64,000 bases of DNA from Terribacillus sp. FSL K6-0262 (GCF_037977385.1 NZ_CP150277.1:310001-374000); one strand, 5' to 3'; positions 46,222-54,067 are shown, counted from the first letter of the stretch. The notes: generated by a model not told the origin, from the letters alone. A program made the numbers and translations.

Positions 46222-47082
46222 ATGAAGAAGACTTGGATTTCAGCAGCAGCAGGGACGATTTTAGCCGGGGCCGGCATCGGGTATACATATGCACGGTATA
46301 TCGAGCCGGCCAAACTGGTGACGAAATCATATACACTGACCAGTGAACGGCTCCCCAAGGCCTTTCACGGACTGAAGATCGTCCAGTTCAGTGATCTGCA
46401 TTTAGGTTATCATTACTCCATCAGAAAACTCAGACGCTTAGTGCGTCATATACAGGCTCAGCAGGCAGACGTCATTGTGTTCACCGGTGATTTTGCCGAT
46501 CGGCCCATTCGGCTGAAATGGAAGCAGGAAATCGTCGATTGCCTGACTGCACTCCAAGCTCCATTAGGGAAGTTTTGGATATTTGGGAATCATGATTACC
46601 GCGACGAAAGCGATGCAATCGTTGCGAAATATATGAAAGCCGGAGGATTCACCCCCCTGCATAATACCGCTGCATTATTGAAGCGCGAACAGGAGCATAT
46701 CGTGCTGGCTGGCATTGATGATATCATACGCAGTTCACCGAATTTGCATGCTGCCACCAAGCATAGCGATGAAGATTCTTTTACTATATTATTGGCGCAT
46801 GAACCAGATTTGGCCGAGAACGTAAAACATCTGCCAGTGGATGTCCAGCTGTCAGGCCACTCACATGGCGGCCAGGTCCGGATTCCGTTTTACGGGGAAG
46901 TGATTGTCCCTCCTTATGGCAGGCGCTACGTGGACAGCTATTATGAAGTCGGCTCCAGGCCCCTGCATGTTTTCGTCTCGAGAGGGGTCGGTACGACAAG
47001 AATGCCCATCCGTTTCGCCTGCCCGCCGGAAATATCCGTCATTTCCTTGCAGCACGGACCGAAAGATGTGGAAATCAACTAA
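46222..47082 (+). CDS. Calcineurin-like metallophosphoesterase (YkuE-like)
   Basis: Metallophosphoesterase of 286 residues with all five metal-site blocks: FSDLHLG, FTGDFAD, FGNHDYR, LLAHEPD and SGHSHGGQ. The N-terminus is a single hydrophobic segment (about 5-25) ending in YTYARYIEP, as in YkuE. B. subtilis YkuE is a Tat substrate bound to the cell wall, but here there is no twin-Arg motif, so Sec export or membrane anchoring is more likely. The ATG at 46222 follows AGAAGGTG; the frame stays open upstream through the hlyIII gene but that part is not coding. Confidence 0.88.
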   Translation: MKKTWISAAAGTILAGAGIGYTYARYIEPAKLVTKSYTLTSERLPKAFHGLKIVQFSDLHLGYHYSIRKLRRLVRHIQAQQADVIVFTGDFADRPIRLKWKQEIVDCLTALQAPLGKFWIFGNHDYRDESDAIVAKYMKAGGFTPLHNTAALLKREQEHIVLAGIDDIIRSSPNLHAATKHSDEDSFTILLAHEPDLAENVKHLPVDVQLSGHSHGGQVRIPFYGEVIVPPYGRRYVDSYYEVGSRPLHVFVSRGVGTTRMPIRFACPPEISVISLQHGPKDVEIN

Positions 47083-47090
47083 AAAAGAGC

Positions 47091-47119
47091 TTGCCAATCG
47101 TACTTCTTTTTTGTACGAT
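47091..47119 (+). promoter_or_regulatory. Predicted ykyB promoter overlapped by an inverted repeat
   Basis: TTGCCA, 17-nt spacer, TACGAT. A perfect 7-bp inverted repeat, ATCGTAC/GTACGAT (47097-47119), fills the spacer and covers the -10, so a repressor binding there would block the promoter. Confidence 0.45.
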
Positions 47120-47167
47120 AGTACCATTCTCCGATAGGGTCTATTCCTGCACTAGGAGGTTACTCGA

Positions 47168-47641
47168 ATGAAAGTGAACTGGACATTAGAGGATATCGCA
47201 AAAGCGTTGTTCGTTGTGAATCGGCACGCGAAGACAGCTCCTGATCCAAGCCACTTGTATCAACTGAAAAAACAAGCTGTAGCAAAGCTGCTGGAGCAGA
47301 ACAAAGCAAAAAAAATCGGTTTGCATTTCTCTGAACACCCAAAACTCAGCAGACAGCACTCCACCGTGCTGGTACAAATAGCAGACTATTACTTTCATAT
47401 CCCAGCTGCAAAGGAAGATTTCAAGATACTCCCGCATCTGGGAGAATTGGACAAGACTTTTCGGAATCCGAAGCCGAATCTATCCCTATCCCAGGCAAAG
47501 CGGATCCTTTCCGGCTATTTGGATTTACCGCAGCAGGATACCAGGACAAAACAGCAGCCATCCATTAAAAGATCGGCATTCTATACGCCATCCTCACTCG
47601 GTCAGTTCACCTGGCCCGACAAGAAAAAGCGGCGCAGCTAA
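47168..47641 (+). CDS. ykyB: YkyB family protein
   Basis: Basic cytosolic protein of 157 residues matching the YkyB family: EDIAKALFVVNRHAKTAPDP at the start, KKIGLHFSEHPKLSRQHSTVLVQ in the middle, and a basic tail. It is a conserved Bacillaceae protein of unknown function. AGGAGGT precedes the ATG. In B. subtilis ykyB is also close to patA and ykuE. Confidence 0.9.
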   Translation: MKVNWTLEDIAKALFVVNRHAKTAPDPSHLYQLKKQAVAKLLEQNKAKKIGLHFSEHPKLSRQHSTVLVQIADYYFHIPAAKEDFKILPHLGELDKTFRNPKPNLSLSQAKRILSGYLDLPQQDTRTKQQPSIKRSAFYTPSSLGQFTWPDKKKRRS

Positions 47642-47651
47642 GGGACTGACC

Positions 47652-47927
47652 CTAAACTGTACGCTTTTTCTTTTTATTACCTACGAATACACTTAATTTA
47701 ACGAAAATGAGCATGCTGCAAATCAACGTCATCACCAAAAGGACCTTGTTTTTTGAAGACTCCCACCACAGCCAGTCAAACCCAGACAAATACACCAATA
47801 GGACATGTACTGTGATTACAGCCAGAATCGAATACCATTGCTTTTTAACCAGCCAGCGAATACAAAAGAAAATCACTGCAAATATGGACAATACAGCCAA
47901 CAGCCCCATCACCGGTACAATCATCAT
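47652..47927 (-). CDS. Small three-helix membrane protein of unknown function
   Basis: Ninety-one residues with three predicted membrane helices (about 2-25, 32-52, 62-80) and a basic tail (GNKKKKRTV). The second of two nearby ATG sites (47927) is chosen, 7 nt after GGAGG. I do not recognise a family. It converges with ykyB across a 10-nt gap without an obvious terminator. Confidence 0.65.
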   Translation of the reverse strand: MMIVPVMGLLAVLSIFAVIFFCIRWLVKKQWYSILAVITVHVLLVYLSGFDWLWWESSKNKVLLVMTLICSMLIFVKLSVFVGNKKKKRTV

Positions 47928-47976
47928 TGTCATCCCTCCCTTATCAGTTTCTGCTAAAATTCATCGATTTAAACAG

Positions 47977-48008
47977 AAAAGGAACCCCGCCTTGACGGGA
48001 TTCCTTGT
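47977..48008 (-). terminator. Terminator after the FbpB-like gene
   Basis: AAGGAATCCCG and CGGGGTTCCTT (minus-strand reading) pair with one GU pair, followed by TTC. It is 32 nt past the stop. Confidence 0.78.
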
Positions 48009-48039
48009 AATCTTGCACTATGGTATAATGTATCAATGG

Positions 48040-48177
48040 TCATTCCAAATGATCAGACTGGATGCCGTACTTATCATCCAAGGATTCTTCGATCCGAAGC
48101 ATCGCCTGGTCATCCTGCAATAACTCATTTTTGTTTTGCGTGATCAATTCCTCTAAAGAAAGCTTACGGGGTCTCAT
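48040..48177 (-). CDS. FbpB-like small protein
   Basis: Forty-five-residue protein starting MRPRKLSLEELITQNKNELL. The basic N-terminus followed by SLEELITQNKNELL and a charged helix with RIEE resembles the FbpB family of small proteins, which in B. subtilis are Fur-controlled and help the FsrA small RNA in iron sparing. The second half is more acidic than typical. AGGAGG lies 9 nt before the chosen ATG; another ATG two codons earlier is closer. I see no clear Fur box upstream, so iron control is only a family-based guess. Confidence 0.7.
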   Translation of the reverse strand: MRPRKLSLEELITQNKNELLQDDQAMLRIEESLDDKYGIQSDHLE

Positions 48178-48287
48178 TTGCATTAGCCTCCTAAATATTT
48201 TCCTTTAGCTATTCCCAATACTATCACGTTATAATCAAAATTGTTTGAACATTATGTTAAGAAAATATGTAAATGGAGGTACATAAT

Positions 48288-49448
48288 ATGGAACAGCTTA
48301 TCAATTCGCATGTTAAAAACATACAGATTTCCGGCATTCGCCGTTTTTACAACTTGGTGGCAGATAAAAAAGATATGATCAGTCTGACGATCGGCCAGCC
48401 CGACTTCCCGACTCCGCTTCATGTCAAAGAAGCCGGGATCGAAGCGATTCAGTCAAATCAGACAACATACACACCGAATGCAGGGCTGATGACCTTGCGG
48501 AGTGCCATCAGTGATTTTTATTCGAAATATGCCCCCGCCTATCGGGCAGAGGATGAAATCATCGTCACTGTCGGAGCATCGCAAGCAATCGATATCACAT
48601 TGCGCACCATCCTTGAGCCTGGTGATGAAGTGATTTTACCTGGTCCAGTCTATCCAGGCTACGAACCGCTCATCTCACTGGCAGGCGGCATCCCCGTTCT
48701 GGCAGATACCTCTTCCAATGGATTCAAGCTGACACAATCCATCTTGGAGCAATATATTACGCCGAAGACAAAATGCATCATCCTGCCATACCCTTCCAAT
48801 CCGACAGGTGTCACACTTACCTATGATGAGTTGAAGGTGATGGCAGACTTTCTTGCTGAAAAGGATATTTTCATCCTATCGGATGAAATATACAGCGAGC
48901 TGACCTATGATGAAGCCCACGTCTCGATTGCCCGCTTCCCGCAGGTAAGGGACAAGACGATAATCATTAACGGTCTGAGCAAATCCCATTCGATGACCGG
49001 CTGGCGAATAGGCTTTACATTGGCACCTGCATGGCTGAGCGACCATATGCTCAAAGTACATCAATATAATGCTACTTGTGCCACCTCCATCAGCCAGTAC
49101 GCTGCAATCGAAGCACTTACGAACGGTTTGGAAGATCCCGTCGAAATGCGTGAAGCCTACCGCGTACGCAGGGATTATTGTCTGGAGCGACTTTCGAAGA
49201 TGGGGCTTGCTGTAGAGAAACCAAACGGAGCGTTCTATATATTTCCGAAGTTCCCAATCAAGAAGATGACATCATTGGAGCTGGGATTGGCACTGGTTGA
49301 ACAGGCTGGACTTGCAATCGTGCCTGGAGATGCATTTTCTGAATATGGGGAAGGATATATGCGGATATCGTATGCATACAGTATGGAGCAGCTAGAGGAA
49401 GGAATGGACAGGCTGGAACGCTTCCTCGATTCCAATGCATTGGCATAA
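48288..49448 (+). CDS. patA: PLP-dependent aminotransferase PatA
   Basis: Class I/II aminotransferase of 386 residues. PatA converts N-acetyl-2-amino-6-oxopimelate to N-acetyl-LL-DAP, the step between DapH and DapL. Motifs: VTVGASQAIDITLRTILEPGDEV, YPSNPTG, LSDEIYSELTYD and SKSHSMTGWRIGF with the PLP Lys. The ATG at 48288 follows GGAGGT by 7 nt. Assignment to the DAP pathway rests on similarity and on dapH and dapL nearby; other aminotransferases share these motifs. Confidence 0.88.
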   Translation: MEQLINSHVKNIQISGIRRFYNLVADKKDMISLTIGQPDFPTPLHVKEAGIEAIQSNQTTYTPNAGLMTLRSAISDFYSKYAPAYRAEDEIIVTVGASQAIDITLRTILEPGDEVILPGPVYPGYEPLISLAGGIPVLADTSSNGFKLTQSILEQYITPKTKCIILPYPSNPTGVTLTYDELKVMADFLAEKDIFILSDEIYSELTYDEAHVSIARFPQVRDKTIIINGLSKSHSMTGWRIGFTLAPAWLSDHMLKVHQYNATCATSISQYAAIEALTNGLEDPVEMREAYRVRRDYCLERLSKMGLAVEKPNGAFYIFPKFPIKKMTSLELGLALVEQAGLAIVPGDAFSEYGEGYMRISYAYSMEQLEEGMDRLERFLDSNALA

Positions 49449-49488
49449 TAAAAAGGACAGGTCTTTTTGGCACCTGTCCTTTTTATAT
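49449..49488. terminator. Bidirectional terminator between patA and the Spo0E-like gene
   Basis: AAAAAGGACAGGT/ACCTGTCCTTTTT stem with a 9-nt loop and A/T-rich flanks on both sides. Confidence 0.92.
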
Positions 49489-49701
49489 CTTTCTTTTTGC
49501 TTCATATAGATTCAGCAGCTTGTCCAATTCCTGGCTTTTCGCTATCGATTCACTGCTTGTGAACCCTTTTTCGAATGCTACTTCCGCCATCTGCTCACGC
49601 AGTACTTCAATCTGCTGCGTCAGCCTATTTAAATTGATTAGTTTATTGGAGTGCTGCAGGCAATATCTGGCGTGTTCAGGCAATATCAATTTGATCACCA
49701 T
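49483..49701 (-). CDS. Spo0E family aspartyl-phosphate phosphatase
   Basis: Seventy-two-residue protein with the Spo0E-like signature SQELDKLLNLY near the C-terminus, preceded by an amphipathic helix (LTQQIEVLREQMAEVAFEKG). This family dephosphorylates Spo0A-P (or other response regulators) and delays sporulation. AGAAGGA precedes ATG at 49701, with GTG at 49698 as an alternative. The 22-residue extension before the helices is longer than in most members, so the true start might be internal. Confidence 0.85.
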   Translation of the reverse strand: MVIKLILPEHARYCLQHSNKLINLNRLTQQIEVLREQMAEVAFEKGFTSSESIAKSQELDKLLNLYEAKRKI

Positions 49702-49950
49702 TATTCCTTCTATAGTTACAAATCTTTTCCATTACTTATCATGCCAAAAGATCGAATGAAAGTAAAGTTTATCAACCACTTTTCACACTTTTTACATATA
49801 TACTCGACAGACATCCTCCTTCTCTCCTATCATTCGTCAATAGCTGGCGAAGCAAATCACTTCCATTTTCTTAGGCCAGCCAGTCATTTGTCACAGTCCG
49901 GCCCCATTCAGCACTTAAGGAAATCATATTGAAAAATGGGCAAACGACCA

Positions 49951-49979
49951 TACGCCTTCCTCTGCTGCACCATATAGTA
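49951..49979 (+). promoter_or_regulatory. Predicted sigma-K promoter of the YjcZ-like gene
   Basis: CATATAGTA fits the sigma-K -10 (CATAnnnTA) exactly; TACG 16 nt upstream fits the short AC-type -35. The -10 ends 28 nt before the ATG. The rest of the 306-nt gap after the Spo0E-like gene shows nothing else. Confidence 0.6.
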
Positions 49980-50007
49980 AGGTGTAAGCTTTAGGAGGTG
50001 AAACAGA

Positions 50008-50160
50008 ATGGGTTACGGATACGGTGGCTTCGGCGGTTTCGGCGGAGGTTGCGGTTATGAAGGCGGTAATGTCGGCGGCTACGGCGGTGGCAACGGCTTT
50101 GCTTTGATCGTCGTACTTTTCATCTTGTTGATTATTGTTGGTGCAGCATTCTACTGCTAA
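50008..50160 (+). CDS. YjcZ family sporulation peptide
   Basis: Fifty residues: a Gly/Tyr-rich N-terminal half (MGYGYGGFGGFGGGCGYEGG) and a hydrophobic C-terminal helix (FALIVVLFILLIIVGAAFY) ending in Cys. This is the layout of YjcZ-type small sporulation proteins, found in the mother cell or spore envelope. AGGAGGTGA is a strong ribosome binding site, and a sigma-K-like promoter precedes it. The Gly-rich half is longer than in most members and has its own Cys. Confidence 0.88.
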   Translation: MGYGYGGFGGFGGGCGYEGGNVGGYGGGNGFALIVVLFILLIIVGAAFYC

Positions 50161-50169
50161 TAACCAAAC

Positions 50170-50203
50170 AAAAGACGGCATCCTTTCCGGATGCCGTCTT
50201 TGC
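50170..50203. terminator. Bidirectional terminator between the YjcZ-like gene and ktrD
   Basis: AAAGACGGCATCC/GGATGCCGTCTTT stem with a 5-nt loop. The tails are moderately T-rich on both sides. Confidence 0.88.
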
Positions 50204-50208
50204 AATTT

Positions 50209-51573
50209 TTATCCGATGATGATTCGTTCCTTTGGATAATGGAAGTTGGCTGCTTGGGAATTACGGTGCAGGGAATACAGGAATGTCAGGATACCGACAC
50301 GCCCCAGGAACATGAGCAGCATCAGGACAATCTTGCTTGCATCACTCAAATCAGCCGTAATCCCCAGGCTTAAGCCGACTGTACCAAACGCACTGCATAC
50401 TTCGAATAGCACTTCGGTGAGCGAGAAAGGTTCGATCGAAGCAAGGATGACAGCAGATACGAATACCAGGATCATCCCGAAAATAGTCACATTGATTGCT
50501 TTGAATAAATCTTCCGGGTGGATTTCCCGGCGAAGGACCGTGATCTGCTTATTCCCCCTGGCAAAGTGGTACAGCGCGATGACAACCAATGCTAAGGTAG
50601 TGGTCCGGATACCGCCCCCTGCACTGCTCGGAGAAGCGCCAACGAACATCAGCGCAGACATGAACAACTGATTTTGTTCAGTCAAGTCCGCAATATCCAT
50701 TGTTGCAAGCCCTCCGCTCCTTGTGGTCACTGATTGGAACAGGGAGTAAAACAAAGTCTCATGCCAGGATTTCCCGACAAAGAAATTCCTGGAGTCAAGC
50801 AATGCTATGATAATTGCACCAGCAATAATAAGCACCATGAAAGTTATGGTTGTCAGCTTCGTGAATAAGGAAAAACGAATAAAGCTGCGCTCTTCCTTGG
50901 AAGCAAAGATGTACTGCTTCACCTCGATAAGCACCGGAAAGCCGATTGCTCCGAGAATGATCAAAAGCATATGTACGAACTGTACGAAATAATCATGCTG
51001 AAAAGGGATGAGTGACTGCCCCGTTATATCGAAGCCTCCATTGGTCGTTGCACTGATGGAGGCGAATAGCCCTTGAAAATATGCTTCACCTGCTGTAGGG
51101 AAATACTGCAGGTAATAGGTTCCCAAAACAAGGAATCCGATCAATTCTATCGATAAAACAACGACCAGGATCTGCCGCATGAGACTGACCGCTCCGCGGA
51201 ACGACATTTGGTTCTGATCCGCCATGATTAGACGGCGTTCCTTAAAGCCGATTTTCTTCCCGAACAATAGCCAGACGAAGGTGCCAAGCGTCATGACACC
51301 TATTCCGCCGAGCTGCATCGTGAACGCAATCAGTATGATTCCAGTCGTGTTGAAATATTCTTGTATGGGAACAGAGGCAAGCCCAGTCACACTGATGGCA
51401 CTGACAGATGTAAAAAGTACATCCACGAAGGAGATATCCATTCCTTCTTTATGAGCTACTGGCAAGGCCAATAAGCAGGTAGAAATAACAACTGCCGTAA
51501 AATAAAAAAGAATGATCAGTCTTGTTGGCGAAATATTGTTGAGCCATCGCCAACGCGGGTCATAGGTACGCAT
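50209..51573 (-). CDS. ktrD: TrkH/KtrB-family K+ transporter subunit (KtrD type)
   Basis: Membrane subunit of 454 residues of a Ktr K+ uptake system. Four pore loops with selectivity-filter Gly are visible: SAISVTGLA, SATTNGGF, SVTTRSGGL and SAFGTVGLS. It needs a cytosolic RCK partner; the ktrC homologue in this window (32.7 kb) is a candidate. The start is the ATG at 51573, 7 nt after AAGGAG. The assignment to KtrD rather than KtrB comes from the absence of an adjacent ktrA. Confidence 0.88.
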   Translation of the reverse strand: MRTYDPRWRWLNNISPTRLIILFYFTAVVISTCLLALPVAHKEGMDISFVDVLFTSVSAISVTGLASVPIQEYFNTTGIILIAFTMQLGGIGVMTLGTFVWLLFGKKIGFKERRLIMADQNQMSFRGAVSLMRQILVVVLSIELIGFLVLGTYYLQYFPTAGEAYFQGLFASISATTNGGFDITGQSLIPFQHDYFVQFVHMLLIILGAIGFPVLIEVKQYIFASKEERSFIRFSLFTKLTTITFMVLIIAGAIIIALLDSRNFFVGKSWHETLFYSLFQSVTTRSGGLATMDIADLTEQNQLFMSALMFVGASPSSAGGGIRTTTLALVVIALYHFARGNKQITVLRREIHPEDLFKAINVTIFGMILVFVSAVILASIEPFSLTEVLFEVCSAFGTVGLSLGITADLSDASKIVLMLLMFLGRVGILTFLYSLHRNSQAANFHYPKERIIIG

Positions 51574-51657
51574 ACATGAACTCCTTCGTTGCATCTTTCA
51601 AATGTAATCTATTATAGCAGGTATGGTATAAGGAGAATAGCTCTTTTTCAGAACTGC

Positions 51658-52068
51658 TTACTCAGCTCTGCCGATTCCGCTTGAGAGGATTTCTCCCTCT
51701 TCCAGCCCATCCTTGCGAAGCTTTTTGATTGCAGTAAGCAAATCCAGCCGGTCTTCCCTTGCAAGTCTGCCCCGCATGATTACATTTCCTTCATCCCCTA
51801 AATCATTGACCTCCAATACTTGTATCAAAAACAAGGCCAGCCGATTCTCAGGTTTTGTGATCCTTACTTCCGCAAGCAGGACTTTGCGGTCCTCAGATAA
51901 TGTCTGTACGACCTCCAAATCCTCTTTGCCAAGGACTGCTTCCAATACCCATTCGTTATCCTCCTCCTTATTGATGATCAAGCCCTCCGATAGTTTCATT
52001 TCCTTCCCTTCCATCGATCCTTGATCCGTGGAATATAAGGTTAATTCCACCAATTTGAAAGTTTTCAC
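51658..52068 (-). CDS. YwpF-like protein
   Basis: Cytosolic protein of 136 residues that matches the YwpF-like family: KTFKLVELTLY at the start, LSEGLIINKEEDNEWVLEAVL, then an alternating strand pattern with RLALFLIQVLEV. The function is unknown. The start is GTG at 52068, 8 nt after AAAGGAG; this also gives the family length. It stands alone between ktrD and a methyltransferase-like gene on the same strand. Confidence 0.75.
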   Translation of the reverse strand: MKTFKLVELTLYSTDQGSMEGKEMKLSEGLIINKEEDNEWVLEAVLGKEDLEVVQTLSEDRKVLLAEVRITKPENRLALFLIQVLEVNDLGDEGNVIMRGRLAREDRLDLLTAIKKLRKDGLEEGEILSSGIGRAE

Positions 52069-52176
52069 TGCTCCCACTCCTTTTATGTAACCAGTTATAT
52101 CTTTTCTCTATCTTAATGCTTTTCGTATGTATTGGATAGGGGATGTTTCCTAAGAATATATGTGCCAATGCGCAAG

Positions 52177-52202
52177 AAAAACCGCCCTTCCGGCGGTTTT
52201 CT
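52177..52202 (-). terminator. Terminator after the methyltransferase-like gene
   Basis: AAAACCGCC/GGCGGTTTT stem (minus-strand reading) with a 5-nt loop, then TC. It overlaps the stop codon end. Confidence 0.85.
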
Positions 52203-52693
52203 CATGCTTTGAATGCTTTTACATAATATAATTCCTCATTCAGATCCCCTGCCGTCACGTCAAACCCTGCCTTCGACAATTTATCGGTAAGCAAGCCGGC
52301 ACTCTGATCCTTGCTGAAACCAAGTGCAACAACAATGCCCTTTTCGATGGTGATTCTGTATATCTCCTGAACAGCTAACTCGAGATCATCCGTATTGTCC
52401 AATACAAACGCTGCCAGCCCGCGCTGGAAGGATGCATCCGGAAAATTCAGTCTGCCCACTCCGCTCGGCATCCGATCGATATTCGATAGTGTCTCTTCCT
52501 CTGCACGGAGCGATAATTCCTCCAATAAAGCTTCATCTTCTTCAAGGGCAGTCACACGATCCTTCGTTTTATGGGCAATCGGTATAACCAGCTCCCCGTT
52601 ACCAGCACCAAAGACGATCACTTTTTCTCCGCCCTCTATTTCCAGGAGCTCCAGCACCTCTGCTGCCGAAACTTCTGTTGTCTTATTCACCAT
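52202..52693 (-). CDS. Class I SAM-dependent methyltransferase-like protein
   Basis: Protein of 163 residues with a Rossmann-type SAM fold. Motif I is VIVFGAGNGELVIPIA (about 25-40), an acidic residue follows strand 2 (ALEEDEALLEEL), and a post-I region reads FQRGLAAFVLDNTDDLELAVQEIYRI, like the YafE/UbiE group. No substrate-recognition domain is present, so the substrate cannot be named. AAAGGAGAG precedes the ATG. Confidence 0.72.
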   Translation of the reverse strand: MVNKTTEVSAAEVLELLEIEGGEKVIVFGAGNGELVIPIAHKTKDRVTALEEDEALLEELSLRAEEETLSNIDRMPSGVGRLNFPDASFQRGLAAFVLDNTDDLELAVQEIYRITIEKGIVVALGFSKDQSAGLLTDKLSKAGFDVTAGDLNEELYYVKAFKA

Positions 52694-52867
52694 ACAGCTC
52701 TCTCCTTTTACAATCGATTAGTTCTGTATTGCCTATACCATACGAAACTAAACGTATCTTCCCTAGGCTTTCACGGATTCATAATTTCTATCCTCGATCG
52801 GTTCTCAACCCACCAATCATAACCTAAGTCATCTCTATCTCTGATTTCGTATGATCAAACCAAAATT

Positions 52868-52892
52868 GTTTCAGTATTTGCTGAGCGGGTAG
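52868..52892 (+). promoter_or_regulatory. Predicted sigma-B promoter of the YflT-like gene
   Basis: GTTTCA, 13-nt spacer, GGGTAG, a near-consensus sigma-B promoter. It would start transcription about 30 nt before the ATG. Confidence 0.72.
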
Positions 52893-52929
52893 ATATTCCA
52901 TACAAGATCAACATAAAGGAGAGATGAAC

Positions 52930-53280
52930 ATGAAACCCTATCTGAAAGAGTATACAAACGACGAAAAGCTTCAGGAAGACATTCAGCAGCTGAGTACAAA
53001 AGGTGTAAACAAAGATAATATTTATGTCTTGTCACATGATGACGACAGAACAAAGCGTGTATCCAGCAAAGTGGACGCCAATACAATCGGCCTATCCGAG
53101 ATGGGTGCCAAAAGTGCGGTCGGGAGCATGTTCAGTAAACCTGGGGATGAGCTTCGTACAAAACTGAAGGAAATCGGCTTTTCCCAAGAAGAAGCCGAGG
53201 ATTTCGAGGAGGATCTGGATGAAGGGAAAATCTTCTTGATTGTCACCGAAACGGAAAATGTCGAATGCTTGCTTATTTAA
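52930..53280 (+). CDS. YflT/GsP17M-like general stress protein
   Basis: Protein of 116 residues. The N-terminal KPYLKEYTNDEKLQEDIQQL, then GVNKDNIYVLSHDDDRTKRV, fits the YflT domain (heat-induced stress protein). The rest is acidic and helical (FSQEEAEDFEEDLDEGKI). Members are sigma-B-dependent stress proteins of unknown activity. The second ATG (52930) has the better spacing to GGAG. A near-consensus sigma-B promoter upstream agrees with the family. Confidence 0.85.
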   Translation: MKPYLKEYTNDEKLQEDIQQLSTKGVNKDNIYVLSHDDDRTKRVSSKVDANTIGLSEMGAKSAVGSMFSKPGDELRTKLKEIGFSQEEAEDFEEDLDEGKIFLIVTETENVECLLI

Positions 53281-53283
53281 ATG

Positions 53284-53320
53284 AACAGGCACTGTTCCGA
53301 TGAACAGTGCCTGTTTATCA
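53284..53320 (+). terminator. Terminator after the YflT-like gene
   Basis: AACAGGCACTGTTC/GAACAGTGCCTGTT perfect 14-bp stem with a 4-nt loop and TATC tail. Confidence 0.88.
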
Positions 53321-53884
53321 TTTCTTTGGCAAAATGAATTTCGGCTGGGCCAAAACCAGAATGAGGATGACTATGATACTCGCGATGAAGCTCGGCAGCA
53401 AGTAGGAGCCATTATATATAAGTGAATATGCCCATACACTCTGCCCGGGAGCGGCTGCTGATCCGAAAAAGACCATCCCGCCTACAAAATGTGAAGCGAA
53501 CCGTCCAATACTTCCAATCAGTGTTCCAATGATCAGGAATCCAACAAGCTTGGTTCGGTTATTATCTTTTGCCGCTTTACGAGCTGATCCAGCCGTCACA
53601 GCTGCCAGACCAACTAAAGTGAAGGCCAAAGGATAATCCAAAAAACCTTGGACAACATGTATGATATAGGGGTTGGTGACTAATTGAAGCAGCCCGGTAA
53701 TCAACCCGGTTGCAAGTCCTCCTTTCCATCCCCAGCGAAACGCCATCAAAAATATCGGGACCATCTGCAAGGAGATACTGCCTCCCTGTGCCCATGCTTT
53801 AAATGAAAATAAGTCCAGTACGAATGCGAGCGCGGCGAATATTGCCACCTCCACTAAAAATAAAACCTTGCCTCTTGATTGCAT
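53318..53884 (-). CDS. thiT: ECF thiamine transporter substrate-binding subunit ThiT
   Basis: S component of 188 residues and six helices that binds thiamine and works with the shared ECF module (EcfA, EcfA', EcfT), which is not in this window. Family segments: SFKAWAQGGSISLQMVPIFL with the conserved Trp, GGLATGLITGLLQL, and VQGFLDYPLAF. AGGGGAG precedes the ATG. A TPP riboswitch and a terminator lie in the leader, so uptake is shut off when thiamine diphosphate is plentiful. Confidence 0.96.
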   Translation of the reverse strand: MQSRGKVLFLVEVAIFAALAFVLDLFSFKAWAQGGSISLQMVPIFLMAFRWGWKGGLATGLITGLLQLVTNPYIIHVVQGFLDYPLAFTLVGLAAVTAGSARKAAKDNNRTKLVGFLIIGTLIGSIGRFASHFVGGMVFFGSAAAPGQSVWAYSLIYNGSYLLPSFIASIIVILILVLAQPKFILPKK

Positions 53885-53914
53885 ATTGCTTCTCCCCTAC
53901 TAAAAAAATGCAAC

Positions 53915-53965
53915 AAAAAAACAATGCCGCAGGGAGATCCTTCCGATGGCCCTTACGCATTGTTT
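53915..53965 (-). terminator. Riboswitch-controlled terminator before thiT
   Basis: CAATGC/GCATTG stem with an internal loop and an inner GGG/CCC pairing, followed by seven T residues in the minus-strand reading, 31 nt before the thiT start. It is the expression platform of the TPP aptamer. Confidence 0.85.
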
Positions 53966-53976
53966 CCCCATCAAAG

Positions 53977-54067
53977 AAGCTACATCCCTACGCGAGTGCT
54001 AACTCACAGGTTCAAAGGGTCTGGACATATGTCCATCTCAGCCGGAATGGCTCCCCCTGCAGGCTTT
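53977..54067 (-). promoter_or_regulatory. TPP riboswitch aptamer (THI box)
   Basis: In the minus-strand reading all hallmark segments occur in order: GGGGAGCC, GGCTGAGATG, ACCCTTTGAACCTG, GTTAGCAC and CGTAGGGA, closed by a P1 helix between AAGCCTGCA and TGTAGCTT. It senses thiamine diphosphate and controls thiT through the downstream terminator. Confidence 0.97.

Noticed and set aside
47935..48039. Possible additional small gene between the membrane protein and the FbpB-like gene.
   Set aside because: The stretch contains only a terminator and an AT-rich spacer; short frames there lack a ribosome binding site.
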